From an uncultured Prevotellaceae bacterium (lineage in GTDB: Bacteria; Bacteroidota; Bacteroidia; Bacteroidales; Bacteroidaceae): a stretch of 64,000 bases of DNA. This document shows, one piece after another, positions 1 to 8,347 of this stretch. The first letter of the stretch is position 1; the number at the start of each line of letters is the position of its first letter. The notes under the pieces were generated by a model, which saw only the letters and a list, made by a program, of their open reading frames with translations, made no database searches and was not told where the DNA came from. A program made the translations under genes and the position numbers. The stretch lies in assembly GCA_902799765.1 (NCBI GenBank), contig CADCBZ010000010.1:1-64000 (forward strand). The letters are read 5' to 3'.

Positions 1-1
1 C

Positions 2-244
2 GGTACTGGTAAGACCGCTACCGCTGAGCAGGCTGAGGAGATCCACGCTTACATCCGTAGCATCATCGCTGAGAAGTATGGTCAGGCTGTTGCCGACGAC
101 ACCACGATCCTGTATGGTGGTTCTTGCAAGGCTTCAAACGCTCCTGAGCTGTTTGCCAAGCCCGACATCGACGGCGGTCTCATTGGTGGCGCCTCTCTGA
201 AGGCTGCTGACTTCAAGGGTATCATCGACGCTTGGAAGAAGTAA
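2..244 (+). CDS. tpiA: Triosephosphate isomerase, C-terminal part (5' end outside the window)
   Basis: The first bases encode [13 protein letters not shown], then [14 protein letters not shown] and [11 protein letters not shown], the well-known C-terminal blocks of triosephosphate isomerase, including the phosphate-binding GGASL loop. The enzyme interconverts dihydroxyacetone phosphate and glyceraldehyde 3-phosphate in cytosolic glycolysis. About 80 residues are present; the catalytic residues and the start lie upstream. It ends in TAA at 242-244, six bases before the GTG of the next gene, so the two are probably cotranscribed. Confidence 0.96.
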   Translation, partial: GTGKTATAEQAEEIHAYIRSIIAEKYGQAVADDTTILYGGSCKASNAPELFAKPDIDGGLIGGASLKAADFKGIIDAWKK

Positions 245-249
245 GAACA

Positions 250-870
250 GTGAAACAATTACTCATTACCATCGCATTGTGTATCGGCTGCTTCACGGCA
301 GTCGATGCACAATCGACTTTCACCGAACGCTTGCAGAAGAGCAACAAGGGTGAAGGCAAAATCAGCGTGACCCAGGACAAGCGCATCGACGCACTGGTGA
401 ATGGATCATCGGCTGTTACCAAACAACCAGAAAACAATAAACCTGAACAGAAAGACAAGGTGACCACGCCTAAGGATAAGGCCGACAACAAGGAGAAGGC
501 CGAGTCGAAGGACAAGGAGAAGGTGGCCCCCAAGGACAACGAGTCACAGGCTATCGTGGTGGCCCCTGACACCGCCGACGTACACAAGAAGGTGATGAAG
601 GGCATGAAGATCAACGGCTACCGTGTTCAGGTGTTTGCGGGAGGCAACTCACGCAACGACCGACTGAAGGCTGAGCGCACGGGTGAGAGCATCAAGGTCT
701 CCTTCCCAGGCGAACCCGTCTATGTACACTTCTACTCCCCCAGGTGGATCTGCCGCATGGGCAACTACCGCACTTACGAGGAGGCCCACGAAGTGCTGCA
801 GCGCGTGAAGCAACTGGGCTACGACTCAGCCATCATCGTCAAAGGCAAAATCACCGTACAATATCCATGA
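250..870 (+). CDS. Secreted SPOR-domain protein
   Basis: About 206 residues. A hydrophobic signal peptide ([20 protein letters not shown]) starts at the GTG at 250, which I prefer because an upstream in-frame TTG lies inside tpiA. A charged low-complexity linker rich in Lys, Asp and Glu (about residues 60-115) leads to a C-terminal SPOR-like domain (about 125-205; [13 protein letters not shown] and a [15 protein letters not shown] helix). SPOR domains bind denuded peptidoglycan glycans, so a periplasmic cell-wall role is likely. The stop overlaps the folE start (ATGA at 867-870), which indicates translational coupling. Confidence 0.85.
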   Translation: MKQLLITIALCIGCFTAVDAQSTFTERLQKSNKGEGKISVTQDKRIDALVNGSSAVTKQPENNKPEQKDKVTTPKDKADNKEKAESKDKEKVAPKDNESQAIVVAPDTADVHKKVMKGMKINGYRVQVFAGGNSRNDRLKAERTGESIKVSFPGEPVYVHFYSPRWICRMGNYRTYEEAHEVLQRVKQLGYDSAIIVKGKITVQYP

Positions 871-1478
871 GTTACGAGACAGAGTATCACTCCGGCTATG
901 AGCCCCAGTATCGGGAGGGTCTGGAAGAGCTGGCCGACCACTACAAGGAGATCCTGACCCTCTTAGGTGAGGATACGGATCGTGAGGGTCTGCAGAAGAC
1001 CCCCATGCGTGTGGCGAAAGCGATGCAGGTGCTTACCAGAGGCTACCAGATGGATGCCCACAAGGTGCTCACCGATGCCCTCTTCAAGGAAGACTACTCG
1101 CAGATGGTTATCGTGAAGGACATCGACTTCTTCTCGCTCTGCGAGCACCACATGCTGCCCTTCTACGGTAAGGCCCATGTGGCCTATATCCCCAACGGCT
1201 ACATCACGGGGCTCTCGAAGATAGCCCGTGTGGTGGATATCTTTGCCCACCGCCTGCAGGTGCAGGAGCGTATGACGCAACAGATCAAGGACTGTATCCA
1301 GGACACCCTGAAACCCCTCGGCGTGATGGTCGTGGTCGAAGCCAAGCACATGTGCATGCAGATGCGTGGCATCGAGAAACAGAATGCCATCACCACCACC
1401 AGCGACTTCAGCGGCGCCTTCAACCAGGCCAAGACGCGACAGGAATTCATGAACCTCATACATAACAACCAAACTTGA
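867..1478 (+). CDS. folE: GTP cyclohydrolase I
   Basis: About 203 residues, the usual length. The enzyme converts GTP to 7,8-dihydroneopterin triphosphate, the first step of folate/pterin synthesis, in the cytosol. The zinc-site block LCEHHMLPF gives Cys92 and His95, and HMCMQMRG gives Cys163, matching the C-x2-H plus distal Cys arrangement of zinc-dependent FolE. Other family blocks are [15 protein letters not shown] and [13 protein letters not shown]. The ATG at 867 overlaps the previous stop; an upstream in-frame extension lies inside the SPOR gene and is not used. Confidence 0.97.
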   Translation: MSYETEYHSGYEPQYREGLEELADHYKEILTLLGEDTDREGLQKTPMRVAKAMQVLTRGYQMDAHKVLTDALFKEDYSQMVIVKDIDFFSLCEHHMLPFYGKAHVAYIPNGYITGLSKIARVVDIFAHRLQVQERMTQQIKDCIQDTLKPLGVMVVVEAKHMCMQMRGIEKQNAITTTSDFSGAFNQAKTRQEFMNLIHNNQT

Positions 1479-1485
1479 TTAGAAT

Positions 1486-2085
1486 ATGCTGAACATCAAA
1501 CGCAGAGAAAGAAGAATCAACTACGGAGACGGCGAGAAGAATTTCTTCCAGAGGCTCCTCAGCAGTAAGAGCGGACGTATCATCTTCGCATGTGGTATCC
1601 TTGTATTCCTGCTGATCTTCGTCTATATCTCCGCACCCACCAAGAAAGAGATGACCAGGGTGATGACTGACAACGTGATGCAGTGTCTGGAAGACAACAA
1701 CTTATCTAAGGGCGACGTCATCGACGACTTCGTGCATAACCTCGGCTACTCGTTTACGGAGGCTGACACGGCCAACATCGCCCCTGAGGTGATCGAGACC
1801 TACCACAAGTACAACGAACTGGTGCCCCATCGTCACCTCTTCTACTCCACCGCCTATATCCACAACAACCTGCACCCAGAGGGCATCCGCGTCGGCGTGG
1901 GCTTCCTCGGCTTCATCTTCTCTACGGTGCAATACAAAGACCTGCTGCTCGATGTGGAGCCTGTACACAAAGGCTACGAGCAGAAGCTCATCGACGTCAC
2001 GAGTCTCCCAACAGCAGAGGAGACCGACCTGGGCACGAATCCGAATATTACGGAGTACCACTACGAGGCAAATCCAGAGAACTAA
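1486..2085 (+). CDS. Single-pass membrane protein of unknown function
   Basis: 199 residues. A basic N-terminus (KRRERR) precedes one membrane segment at about residues 32-51 (IIFACGILVFLLIFVYI). The remainder, about 150 residues, should lie outside the cytoplasm. I recognise no domain. It starts 8 nt after folE and ends directly before the next ATG, so it belongs to the tpiA-folE operon. Confidence 0.75.
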   Translation: MLNIKRRERRINYGDGEKNFFQRLLSSKSGRIIFACGILVFLLIFVYISAPTKKEMTRVMTDNVMQCLEDNNLSKGDVIDDFVHNLGYSFTEADTANIAPEVIETYHKYNELVPHRHLFYSTAYIHNNLHPEGIRVGVGFLGFIFSTVQYKDLLLDVEPVHKGYEQKLIDVTSLPTAEETDLGTNPNITEYHYEANPEN

Positions 2086-2751
2086 ATGCGCATCATCGTT
2101 TCGCAGGAGATAGAAAGCGTGTGCCCCAACTTCGTGGGGGCAGCCGTCGAGGCACAGGTGGTCAACACCCCCTATCACGCTGCCCTGTGGGACGAGATCC
2201 ACGCCCTCGAGGCGCGATTCCGTTCTGAGCTCACCACCGAAAGTCTGAAGGAGCTCTCAGGCATTGCCGCCACGCGACGCGTGTATAAAGCCTGTGGCAA
2301 AGACCCCTCGCGCTACCGTCCTGCCAGTGAACAGCTCATCCGTCGGATGCTGCAGGGCAAGGAACTCTATCAGATCGACACGCTCGTCGATCTCGTCAAC
2401 CTCGCCAGCATCGCCTATGGCTACAGCATCGGTGGCTTCGATGCCGACAAGTTTGTGGGCGACACACTCACCCTCGGTGTGGGTCGTGAAGGCGAGCCCT
2501 ACGAAGGCATCGGACGTGGGATGCTCAACATCGCAGGGCTGCCCGTCTATCGCGATGCCCAGGGTGGTGTCGGCACGCCTACCAGCGACAACGAGCGTAC
2601 GAAGATGACACTTCAGACCACCCACCTCGTGGTACTCATCAACGGCTACGACGGCCAGGAGGAACGCGTGCTCGCCAATGCCCGTTTCATCCAGGAACTG
2701 CTACGCAAATATTGCCAGAGCGACGGAGGGTCCGTCATGCTCTACAGATAA
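2086..2751 (+). CDS. B3/4 domain protein (phenylalanyl-tRNA synthetase beta-like editing domain)
   Basis: 221 residues resembling the stand-alone B3/4 domain found in the beta subunit of phenylalanyl-tRNA synthetase: RRVYKACGKDPSRYRPASEQLIRR, then a LVDLVNLASIAYGYSIGG block. In the synthetase this domain clears mischarged Tyr-tRNA(Phe). Free-standing versions may act in trans on tRNA, but their role is mostly unknown. The start abuts the previous stop. Confidence 0.8.
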   Translation: MRIIVSQEIESVCPNFVGAAVEAQVVNTPYHAALWDEIHALEARFRSELTTESLKELSGIAATRRVYKACGKDPSRYRPASEQLIRRMLQGKELYQIDTLVDLVNLASIAYGYSIGGFDADKFVGDTLTLGVGREGEPYEGIGRGMLNIAGLPVYRDAQGGVGTPTSDNERTKMTLQTTHLVVLINGYDGQEERVLANARFIQELLRKYCQSDGGSVMLYR

Positions 2752-2758
2752 ACCCAAT

Positions 2759-3295
2759 ATGGCACCAACAATCACCATCCGAAAAAGTCTCATCGCCAGC
2801 CTGATGTTCGCAGCACTGACGATGACAGGATGCTGGGGCGGGCAACAGCCGAAAGCCTACGCCAGCCAGCTCACCAGCTCTGACAGCATGTCGATCCAGA
2901 TGGGCAACTACACGTTGCTGAAATACCACAGCGACCGCTTGGGGTTCGACATCAACTACCCCTCGTTCCTCTACCGTCAGGAGCTGTCTGACGACGCAGG
3001 TCTGCAGGAAGTGTTTATGATGGACGACATTTCTGTATCCTTCATGGTCGATTCCCTCCACAACATGTATCGCACTTCAGGCCAGACCCTGATGGCGATG
3101 GGAGCCGATCTCGTGGATGTGGGCGACGACTACTCCATCCACGAAGGCCAGGACGAGAAATGGGAATACTACAGTAAGGTGATCAACAGCGACAGTCTGC
3201 GTCAGGTCACTGTCATCCTGCGCTACGATCCCGATCATGCCGAAGCCATGGAGCCCCTCAGAGAATGGGTCCACGACTTCCAACCCACACCATAA
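2759..3295 (+). CDS. Predicted lipoprotein of unknown function
   Basis: About 178 residues from the ATG at 2759. The N-terminus is a lipoprotein signal (SLIASLMFAALTMTGC, lipobox-like TMTGC), so the mature protein is probably anchored at the inner or outer membrane. An in-frame extension to 2678 would overlap the previous gene and destroy the signal peptide. The mature part is a compact globular domain with no motif I recognise. It follows the B3/4 gene by 7 nt. Confidence 0.78.
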   Translation: MAPTITIRKSLIASLMFAALTMTGCWGGQQPKAYASQLTSSDSMSIQMGNYTLLKYHSDRLGFDINYPSFLYRQELSDDAGLQEVFMMDDISVSFMVDSLHNMYRTSGQTLMAMGADLVDVGDDYSIHEGQDEKWEYYSKVINSDSLRQVTVILRYDPDHAEAMEPLREWVHDFQPTP

Positions 3296-3321
3296 GACAA
3301 TGACGAAGCAATAGAGTGACT

Positions 3322-4740
3322 ATGAGTACGGAATCCATCATCAGACCTGCCACCCAGGCCAACCGTTTCTACGAGGGCAATCCCCAGAGACTCAGTGAGG
3401 AGGTGGCCCACTTCCTATCCAGACATCAGGCGGACGACACCGATCAGGATGTGGCAGCCCTCATCGTGCCCCATGCGGGCTATTACTACTCAGGCCATGT
3501 GGCTGCGAAAGCTTTCAAGCAGCTGAACCCTGAGCGTAAGTACAAACGCATCTTCCTGTTGGGGCCGAGTCATCATACGTGGCTCGACGGTGCCTCCGTC
3601 GATACGAAGGCCGACTTCTATGCCACGCCGTTAGGCCACGTGGCTGTGGACAAGGAGACGGCTCAGGCGCTGATAGAGGCCGACAGCGTGTTCACCTACC
3701 AAGAAGATGCCCACGCGCAGGAGCACTGTCTGGAGGTGCAGTTGCCCTTCCTGCAGCAGCAGTTGGGCAAGGTGCCCCCCATCGTACCGATCATCATCGC
3801 CACCAACGACTTCGGCCGTCTGAAACAGATGGCAACGGCGTTGAAGCCCTATTTCAACAAAGAGAACCTCTTCGTGATCAGCAGCGACTTCTCCCACTAT
3901 CCCAGTTATGAGGATGCCATCAGCATCGACGGCATGACGGGCAAGGCCATCGAGCGTGGCGACGTGCGAGAGTTGATCTCCACCGTCGAGGCGAATGCGG
4001 CGAGTGGTACCAGCGGGTTGGCCACGAGTGCCTGTGGGCTGTTCGCCATCGTCACCCTCATGCTCATGCTCGACAGCAGCTATGAGGTGAGGCACCTGCT
4101 CTACCAGAACTCAGGCGACATCGACCCGCAGGGCCGAGACCGCGTGGTGGGCTATCATGCCTTCGCCATCGTAAGGAAAACGGATCAGCAGGGCGACGAG
4201 TTCCTGTTGACGGATGAAGACAAACAACAGCTGAAGCGGATTGCCGCTGAGAGCATCAAGGCGCACTTCGATGGCCAGAAGGTGGATGCCCAAGCGCTGA
4301 GCAACGGCTATCCGACCCTCCAGAAGCAGTGCGGCGCCTTCGTGTCGCTGCATAAGAACGGCCGACTGAGAGGTTGTATCGGACACTTCGGAGAGGATGT
4401 GCCCCTTTATGAGATCGTGACAGAGATGGCCAGGGCAGCCGCCTTTGAAGATCCGCGCTTCCTAAACGTGACGCGTGAGGAATTCGACGAGCTGGAGATC
4501 GAGATCTCCGTGCTCACCCCCATGCGACGCATCTACAGCCTCGATGAGTTTGAGCTCCACCGTCATGGCATCTATATCCGCAAGGGGTTCCACAGTGGCA
4601 CCTATCTGCCCCAGGTGGCCGACGAGGTGAACTGGACGAAGGAGGAGTTTGTGAGCCACTGTTCGCAGGACAAAGCCGGACTGGGCTGGGACGGTTGGAA
4701 GGACGCCGACCTCTATGTGTATGAAGCGATCGTGTTCTGA
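3322..4740 (+). CDS. Memo-AMMECR1 fusion (AmmeMemoRadiSam protein B + protein A)
   Basis: About 472 residues with two domains. The N-terminal ~270 residues are Memo-like (IVPHAGYYYSGHVAAKAF; HEHCLEVQLPFLQ-like block; SSDFSHYPSY), a fold related to class III nonhaem iron dioxygenases. Residues ~285-470 are AMMECR1-like, with the hallmark LRGCIGHF block. These domains co-occur with a radical SAM enzyme in the AmmeMemoRadiSam set, whose partner (AmrS) lies at 5764. The set's reaction is unknown. I use the ATG at 3322 rather than the GTG two codons upstream. The stop overlaps the azlC start. Confidence 0.92.
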   Translation: MSTESIIRPATQANRFYEGNPQRLSEEVAHFLSRHQADDTDQDVAALIVPHAGYYYSGHVAAKAFKQLNPERKYKRIFLLGPSHHTWLDGASVDTKADFYATPLGHVAVDKETAQALIEADSVFTYQEDAHAQEHCLEVQLPFLQQQLGKVPPIVPIIIATNDFGRLKQMATALKPYFNKENLFVISSDFSHYPSYEDAISIDGMTGKAIERGDVRELISTVEANAASGTSGLATSACGLFAIVTLMLMLDSSYEVRHLLYQNSGDIDPQGRDRVVGYHAFAIVRKTDQQGDEFLLTDEDKQQLKRIAAESIKAHFDGQKVDAQALSNGYPTLQKQCGAFVSLHKNGRLRGCIGHFGEDVPLYEIVTEMARAAAFEDPRFLNVTREEFDELEIEISVLTPMRRIYSLDEFELHRHGIYIRKGFHSGTYLPQVADEVNWTKEEFVSHCSQDKAGLGWDGWKDADLYVYEAIVF

Positions 4741-5450
4741 TGCGGCGTAAAGATATCATAGACGGCTTTCGGATCGGCATCCCCATCGCCTTGGGTTACT
4801 TTGCCGTGGCCTTCTCGTTGGGTATCATCGCCAAACAGGCAGGACTGACGGCGATCATCGGTTTCGTGAGCAGTTTCTTCACCCGTGCCTCGGCTGGCGA
4901 ATATGGTGTCTATACGCTCGTCGCCGCCCAGGCTACCTACGTGGAGATCGTGGCGATGTGTCTGGTGGTGAACCTGCGGTATATGTTGATGAGTGCCGCC
5001 CTCTCCCAGAAGATTGCCCCTGGCACGTCATGGTTTCACCGAGTGCTGATGGCCTGCTGTGTGACTGACGAGGTCTTCGGCGTCTCCATCTCCCGTCTGG
5101 GTTACTGTCCACCTGCCTACACCTATTCTGCCGCCCTTATCTCCACCCTGTTCTGGGCCTCAGGCTGTGCGGCTGGTATCGTGGCTGGCGGGATGTTGCC
5201 CGCCAACATCGTAGCCGCCCTGAGTGTAGCGCTCTATGGTATGTTCCTTGCCATCATCATGCCCCCTGCCCGCGACGACCGTTATGTGCTCTATGCCGTC
5301 ATTGCCAGTTTCGTGCTGAGCGGCGCCTGTACCGTCGCCCCTGTGGTCTGTGAGTGGAGCAGTGGTACAAGAACCATCGTACTCACCATTCTGATCTCGG
5401 CGGTTGTCGCCTGGTTGAAACCAATAGAAATGGAGGAGGCCCATGGATAA
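4740..5450 (+). CDS. azlC: AzlC-family amino acid exporter, large subunit
   Basis: 236 residues, strongly hydrophobic with multiple predicted membrane helices. It begins with the typical DGFRIGIPIALGYFAVAFSLGIIAKQAGL block. With AzlD it forms a branched-chain amino acid exporter in the inner membrane. Its start overlaps the stop of the Memo-AMMECR1 gene by one base, and its end overlaps azlD by 8 nt. The pair therefore sits inside the AmmeMemoRadiSam operon. Confidence 0.93.
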   Translation: MRRKDIIDGFRIGIPIALGYFAVAFSLGIIAKQAGLTAIIGFVSSFFTRASAGEYGVYTLVAAQATYVEIVAMCLVVNLRYMLMSAALSQKIAPGTSWFHRVLMACCVTDEVFGVSISRLGYCPPAYTYSAALISTLFWASGCAAGIVAGGMLPANIVAALSVALYGMFLAIIMPPARDDRYVLYAVIASFVLSGACTVAPVVCEWSSGTRTIVLTILISAVVAWLKPIEMEEAHG

Positions 5451-5754
5451 GCAAAGTATCATCATCTGCATCCTGTTGGCGATCATCACCACGAACCTGA
5501 TCCGCGTGGTGCCGATGTTGTTGATCAAAGGACAGATCAGCAACCGTTTCCTGCGCAGTTTCCTCTATTATGTGCCTTATGTCACGCTCGCCGTGATGAC
5601 CTTCCCCAGCATGATCCAAACCACCCTGTCGCCCCTGTCAGGCACCATAGCCCTCTTGGTAGGCATCGTAGCCGCCTGGCGTCGCATGGGTCTCTTTCCC
5701 GTCGCTATCATCTGCTGCGCCATCGTCTATCTGATGGATACGCTGATACATTAA
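5443..5754 (+). CDS. azlD: AzlD-family exporter, small subunit
   Basis: 103 residues with three to four hydrophobic helices (IIICILLAIITTNLIRVVPMLLIKG; FLRSFLYYVPYVTLAVMTFPSM). Size, the RVVPMLL motif and position directly after azlC identify the small partner of the AzlCD branched-chain amino acid exporter. It overlaps azlC by 8 nt. Confidence 0.92.
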   Translation: MDKQSIIICILLAIITTNLIRVVPMLLIKGQISNRFLRSFLYYVPYVTLAVMTFPSMIQTTLSPLSGTIALLVGIVAAWRRMGLFPVAIICCAIVYLMDTLIH

Positions 5755-5763
5755 TATTATGTG

Positions 5764-6633
5764 ATGATGAGTACAACAAGGTATTATCAGCAGTTGGATG
5801 ACGGCAGAGTTGAGTGTGGGGTCTGTCCCCACCACTGTATAATTGCAGAAGGGAAGACGGGGCTCTGTGGCAGTCGCAGGAACCGTCAAGGTGAGTTGGT
5901 CAGCGAGGTCTATGGCCGCCCCTGCGCCCTCGCCATCGACCCCATCGAGAAAAAGCCGCTCTACCACTTCCACCCAGGTACCACCTGTCTGTCGTTGGCC
6001 TGTACGGGTTGTAACTTCCGCTGTCTGAACTGTCAGAACCACGACATCTCACAGGCGAAGCCAGAAGAGGTGCCGAGCTACGAGCTGCAGCCCGAGGCGC
6101 TGATCGAACTCTGCCTGAAACATCATTGCCCAGGTATCGCCTACACCTACACGGAACCCCTCACCTATATAGAATATATCATCGACACGGCGCGACTGGC
6201 GCACGAGGCAGGCCTGTGGAACATCCTCGTGTCGGCGGGCTACGTGTGTCAGGAACCGCTGGCTGACCTCTTGCCCTATCTCGATGCGGCGAACATCGAC
6301 CTGAAATCATTTAGCGACGACATCTATCAGCGGGTGAGTGGCGGCCATCTCGAACCCGTGCTTCAGACCATCCTCGCCATGCGCGATGCAGGCGTGTGGA
6401 TCGAACTGACGAACCTCGTCATTCCTGGGGTGAACGATGATAGGAAGATGATCGGCAGGATGTGCCAATGGCTGATGGACAACGGCCTCAGCGAAGCCCC
6501 GCTGCACTTCAGCCGTTTCTTCCCCCGTTACAAGATGAGCCAGCTGGAGCCCACCCCTGTCGCCACCCTCAAAGAAGCTAAGCGGGTAGCCCAGGAAGCA
6601 GGCATCCGGCATGTGTATCTAGGCAACGTATAA
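5764..6633 (+). CDS. amrS: AmmeMemoRadiSam radical SAM enzyme (AmrS, PflA-like)
   Basis: About 289 residues. The iron-sulfur motif CNFRCLNC (Cys83, Cys87, Cys90) binds the 4Fe-4S cluster that cleaves S-adenosylmethionine. Family blocks include ECGVCPHHC, CGSRRN, ACTGCNFRCLNCQNHDISQ and GIAYTYTEP. It belongs to the PflA-like branch linked to Memo and AMMECR1 proteins. Three consecutive start-like codons exist at 5761-5769; I take the first ATG. It closes the core-genome operon: beyond it the sequence becomes AT-rich and repeat-containing. Confidence 0.93.
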   Translation: MMSTTRYYQQLDDGRVECGVCPHHCIIAEGKTGLCGSRRNRQGELVSEVYGRPCALAIDPIEKKPLYHFHPGTTCLSLACTGCNFRCLNCQNHDISQAKPEEVPSYELQPEALIELCLKHHCPGIAYTYTEPLTYIEYIIDTARLAHEAGLWNILVSAGYVCQEPLADLLPYLDAANIDLKSFSDDIYQRVSGGHLEPVLQTILAMRDAGVWIELTNLVIPGVNDDRKMIGRMCQWLMDNGLSEAPLHFSRFFPRYKMSQLEPTPVATLKEAKRVAQEAGIRHVYLGNV

Positions 6634-6669
6634 AAGAACAGCGGCGAGCATCCATTGTAACTGCTTCAT
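6619..6669 (-). pseudogene. Truncated 5' end of a secreted or lipoprotein gene
   Basis: The minus strand encodes MKQLQWMLAAVLLYVA then stop, only 16 residues, behind a complete promoter (6685-6717). The peptide looks like the start of a Bacteroidales signal peptide, which usually runs on for hundreds of codons. It now runs into the 3' end of amrS. I interpret it as the remnant of a gene cut when the accessory island's left border formed. It could alternatively be a true micropeptide. Confidence 0.4.
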
Positions 6670-6684
6670 AATCATAATCTTTGT

Positions 6685-6717
6685 GCAAAGATAACACAAA
6701 TAATCCATTATTCCAAA
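6685..6717 (-). promoter_or_regulatory. Consensus Bacteroidetes promoter reading left
   Basis: On the minus strand TTTG (6714-6717) is followed after exactly 20 nt by TATCTTTGC (6685-6693), the full -33/-7 consensus. The only reading frame it serves is the 16-codon fragment at 6619-6669. Confidence 0.7.
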
Positions 6718-6740
6718 CTTCTGGGCTAAAAAAGACAAAA

Positions 6741-6770
6741 TGATACGGTGATACGGTGATACGGCGTCAG
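6741..6770. repeat. Left copy of iterated TGATACGG repeat (island border)
   Basis: Three tandem copies of TGATACGG followed by CGTCAG. Bases 6744-6770 recur exactly at 27687-27713. Related iterations occur at 43406-43436 (inverted) and 43591-43613. The copy here lies just upstream of the first WYL regulator, at the junction between core and accessory sequence. Confidence 0.9.
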
Positions 6771-6797
6771 TCTTTTAAAAAAACAACAAACTTATGC

Positions 6798-6829
6798 ATT
6801 GTTTTTGCACAGGTTTTTTGTATCTTTGC
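6798..6829 (+). promoter_or_regulatory. Promoter of the first WYL regulator
   Basis: TATCTTTGC at 6821-6829 is the -7 box. ATTG at 6798-6801 is a near-consensus -33 box 19 nt upstream. The palindrome found at the island's other promoters is absent, so this regulator may be expressed constitutively. Confidence 0.7.
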
Positions 6830-6850
6830 AGCGGACTAATTCAAAATGTT

Positions 6851-7762
6851 ATGGCAAAGAACCTATTAAACAAGTACGTCTGGCTGGTAGAAACCATCTA
6901 TAAAGCCAAGAAGATTACTTTCGAGGAGATTAATGAGAAGTGGCTTGATAACGACATGAGCGAGAACAAGCCCCTACCCCTCCGCACTTTTCATAAGTGG
7001 AAGGATGCCATTGGGGAAATGTTTGGCCTCATCATCGAGAATGAGAAGGGAGGACATTACTATTATTATATCCAGAATGCAGACGATCTCGAAGATGAAT
7101 CGTCTTTGCGTAGCTGGCTTTTCAGGACACTGTCAGTAAGCAACATGATGCTCGACAGCGTATGTATCAAAGACAAGATTCTCCTTGAAGAAGTTCATGA
7201 TGGCAGAGAGTATCTGCCTGTGATATTAGAGTCTCTGAAAAAGAATATCGTGTTGGAGATGACCTACCAGAGTTATTGGCGCGACGAAGCCAACACGTTC
7301 GAGATTGAGCCCTATTGCCTGAAAGCATTCAAACAGCGCTGGTATCTCGTAGGTCGTAGCCCCTACTATGACAAGATCATGATTTATGCCCTCGATCGTG
7401 TTCATCAGTTAGATCTTACAGATCATTCTTTCGAGTATCCTAAGGACTTCAAGGCTGAGAATTATTTCGACGATTGTTTTGGTATCATCGCAGATCAAAA
7501 CTGTGATGTAGAGACAGTCAAACTCAAAGTGTCAGCAGGTCAGGCCAATTATCTTCGCAGCCTGACGCTCCACCAGACGCAAAAGGAGATTGAGCGCACA
7601 GACGAATATAGCATCTTCACAGTAAAGCTTCGCCCTACCTTCGATTTCCAGCAGGAGATCCTTTCCATGGGTAGCGACATCGAAGTCCTCTCTCCCAAGT
7701 GGTTCAGGGAAGATACGGCTGAGAGAGTGAAAGCCATGTGGAACAAATACAAGGAGGGCTGA
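6851..7762 (+). CDS. WYL-domain transcriptional regulator (candidate master regulator of the island)
   Basis: 303 residues. An N-terminal winged helix (KYVWLVETIYKAKKITFEEI; RTFHKWKDAI) precedes a WYL domain (about residues 125-200; FEIEPYCLKAFKQRWYLVGR) and a C-terminal WCX-like extension. WYL proteins bind a nucleic-acid or nucleotide ligand and control DNA-damage and phage-defence genes as activators or repressors (PafBC, DriD, BrxR, CapW). The ATG at 6851 is chosen; an upstream extension only translates the promoter. The neighbouring genes carry eight copies of one palindrome, which this protein is the natural candidate to bind. Two homologues lie at 49748 and 54086. Confidence 0.9.
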   Translation: MAKNLLNKYVWLVETIYKAKKITFEEINEKWLDNDMSENKPLPLRTFHKWKDAIGEMFGLIIENEKGGHYYYYIQNADDLEDESSLRSWLFRTLSVSNMMLDSVCIKDKILLEEVHDGREYLPVILESLKKNIVLEMTYQSYWRDEANTFEIEPYCLKAFKQRWYLVGRSPYYDKIMIYALDRVHQLDLTDHSFEYPKDFKAENYFDDCFGIIADQNCDVETVKLKVSAGQANYLRSLTLHQTQKEIERTDEYSIFTVKLRPTFDFQQEILSMGSDIEVLSPKWFREDTAERVKAMWNKYKEG

Positions 7763-7764
7763 AT

Positions 7765-8256
7765 ATGCGAGACTTTGCAGCCATAGATTTTGAGACTGCC
7801 AACAACGAACGCACCAGTGTCTGCTCTGTTGGTGTGGTCATCGTCAGGAATGGCGAGATTGTAGATTCCTTCTACTCTCTGATTCAGCCTGAGCCCAATT
7901 ATTATAATTATTGGTGTTCCCAGGTACATGGTCTCACGCGCCAGGACACAGAGGATGCCCCCATCTTCCCTGAAGTTTGGAAGCAGATTGAGCCGCTGAT
8001 CGAGGGTCTTCCTCTTGTGGCCCATAACAAAGCTTTCGATGAGAGTTGTCTGAAAGCCGTCTTCCGCACTTACCAGATGGACTATCCAGATTATCCGTTC
8101 TACTGCACCTGCATCGCTTCTCGCAAGGCATTCCCTGAGGCAGAGAACCACCAGTTACATACCATCTCTGAACTCTGTGGATATCATCTCGAAAACCACC
8201 ATCATGCCCTTGCCGATGCCGAAGCCTGCGCTTGGATCGCCAGGGAAATCTTGTAA
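7765..8256 (+). CDS. DEDDh 3'-5' exonuclease (DNA polymerase III epsilon-like)
   Basis: 163 residues. Motif I is AAIDFETAN (Asp8, Glu10), motif II lies in LVAHNKAFDESCL and motif III in HHALADAEACA, the DEDDh set of epsilon-type proofreading exonucleases. It is the exonuclease domain only and should degrade single-stranded DNA or RNA ends. The ATG at 7765 has an excellent ribosome-binding site (AAGGAGGG, 7751-7758) and lies 2 nt after the WYL stop, so the two genes form one unit. Confidence 0.88.
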   Translation: MRDFAAIDFETANNERTSVCSVGVVIVRNGEIVDSFYSLIQPEPNYYNYWCSQVHGLTRQDTEDAPIFPEVWKQIEPLIEGLPLVAHNKAFDESCLKAVFRTYQMDYPDYPFYCTCIASRKAFPEAENHQLHTISELCGYHLENHHHALADAEACAWIAREIL

Positions 8257-8284
8257 TTTTCATTTTTCCTTGAAATTCTTCTAA

Positions 8285-8323
8285 GGTGTGTCTCAATACG
8301 GCGCACCTTCTTTTTATATTTGC
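8285..8323 (+). promoter_or_regulatory. Operator-promoter copy 1
   Basis: Palindrome GGTGTGTC (8285-8292), 7-nt spacer, GGCGCACC (8300-8307), then 7 nt, then -7 box TATATTTGC (8315-8323). No TTTG is present at -33; the palindrome occupies that place. It serves the gene at 8348. Confidence 0.9.
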
Positions 8324-8347
8324 GGCGTCTTAAAAAAATCATGTCAT

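Noticed and set aside
744-866. Extended N-terminus for folE starting at 744
   Set aside because: It lies inside the SPOR gene in another frame and has no family similarity; FolE length is normal from 867.
6741-6770. TGATACGG tandem repeats as a CRISPR repeat
   Set aside because: Units are 8 nt without spacers; they behave as an iteron or border repeat.
6794-6850. Nineteen extra residues on WYL regulator 1
   Set aside because: They would be encoded by the promoter -7 box and its surroundings; the ATG at 6851 gives the standard WYL N-terminus.
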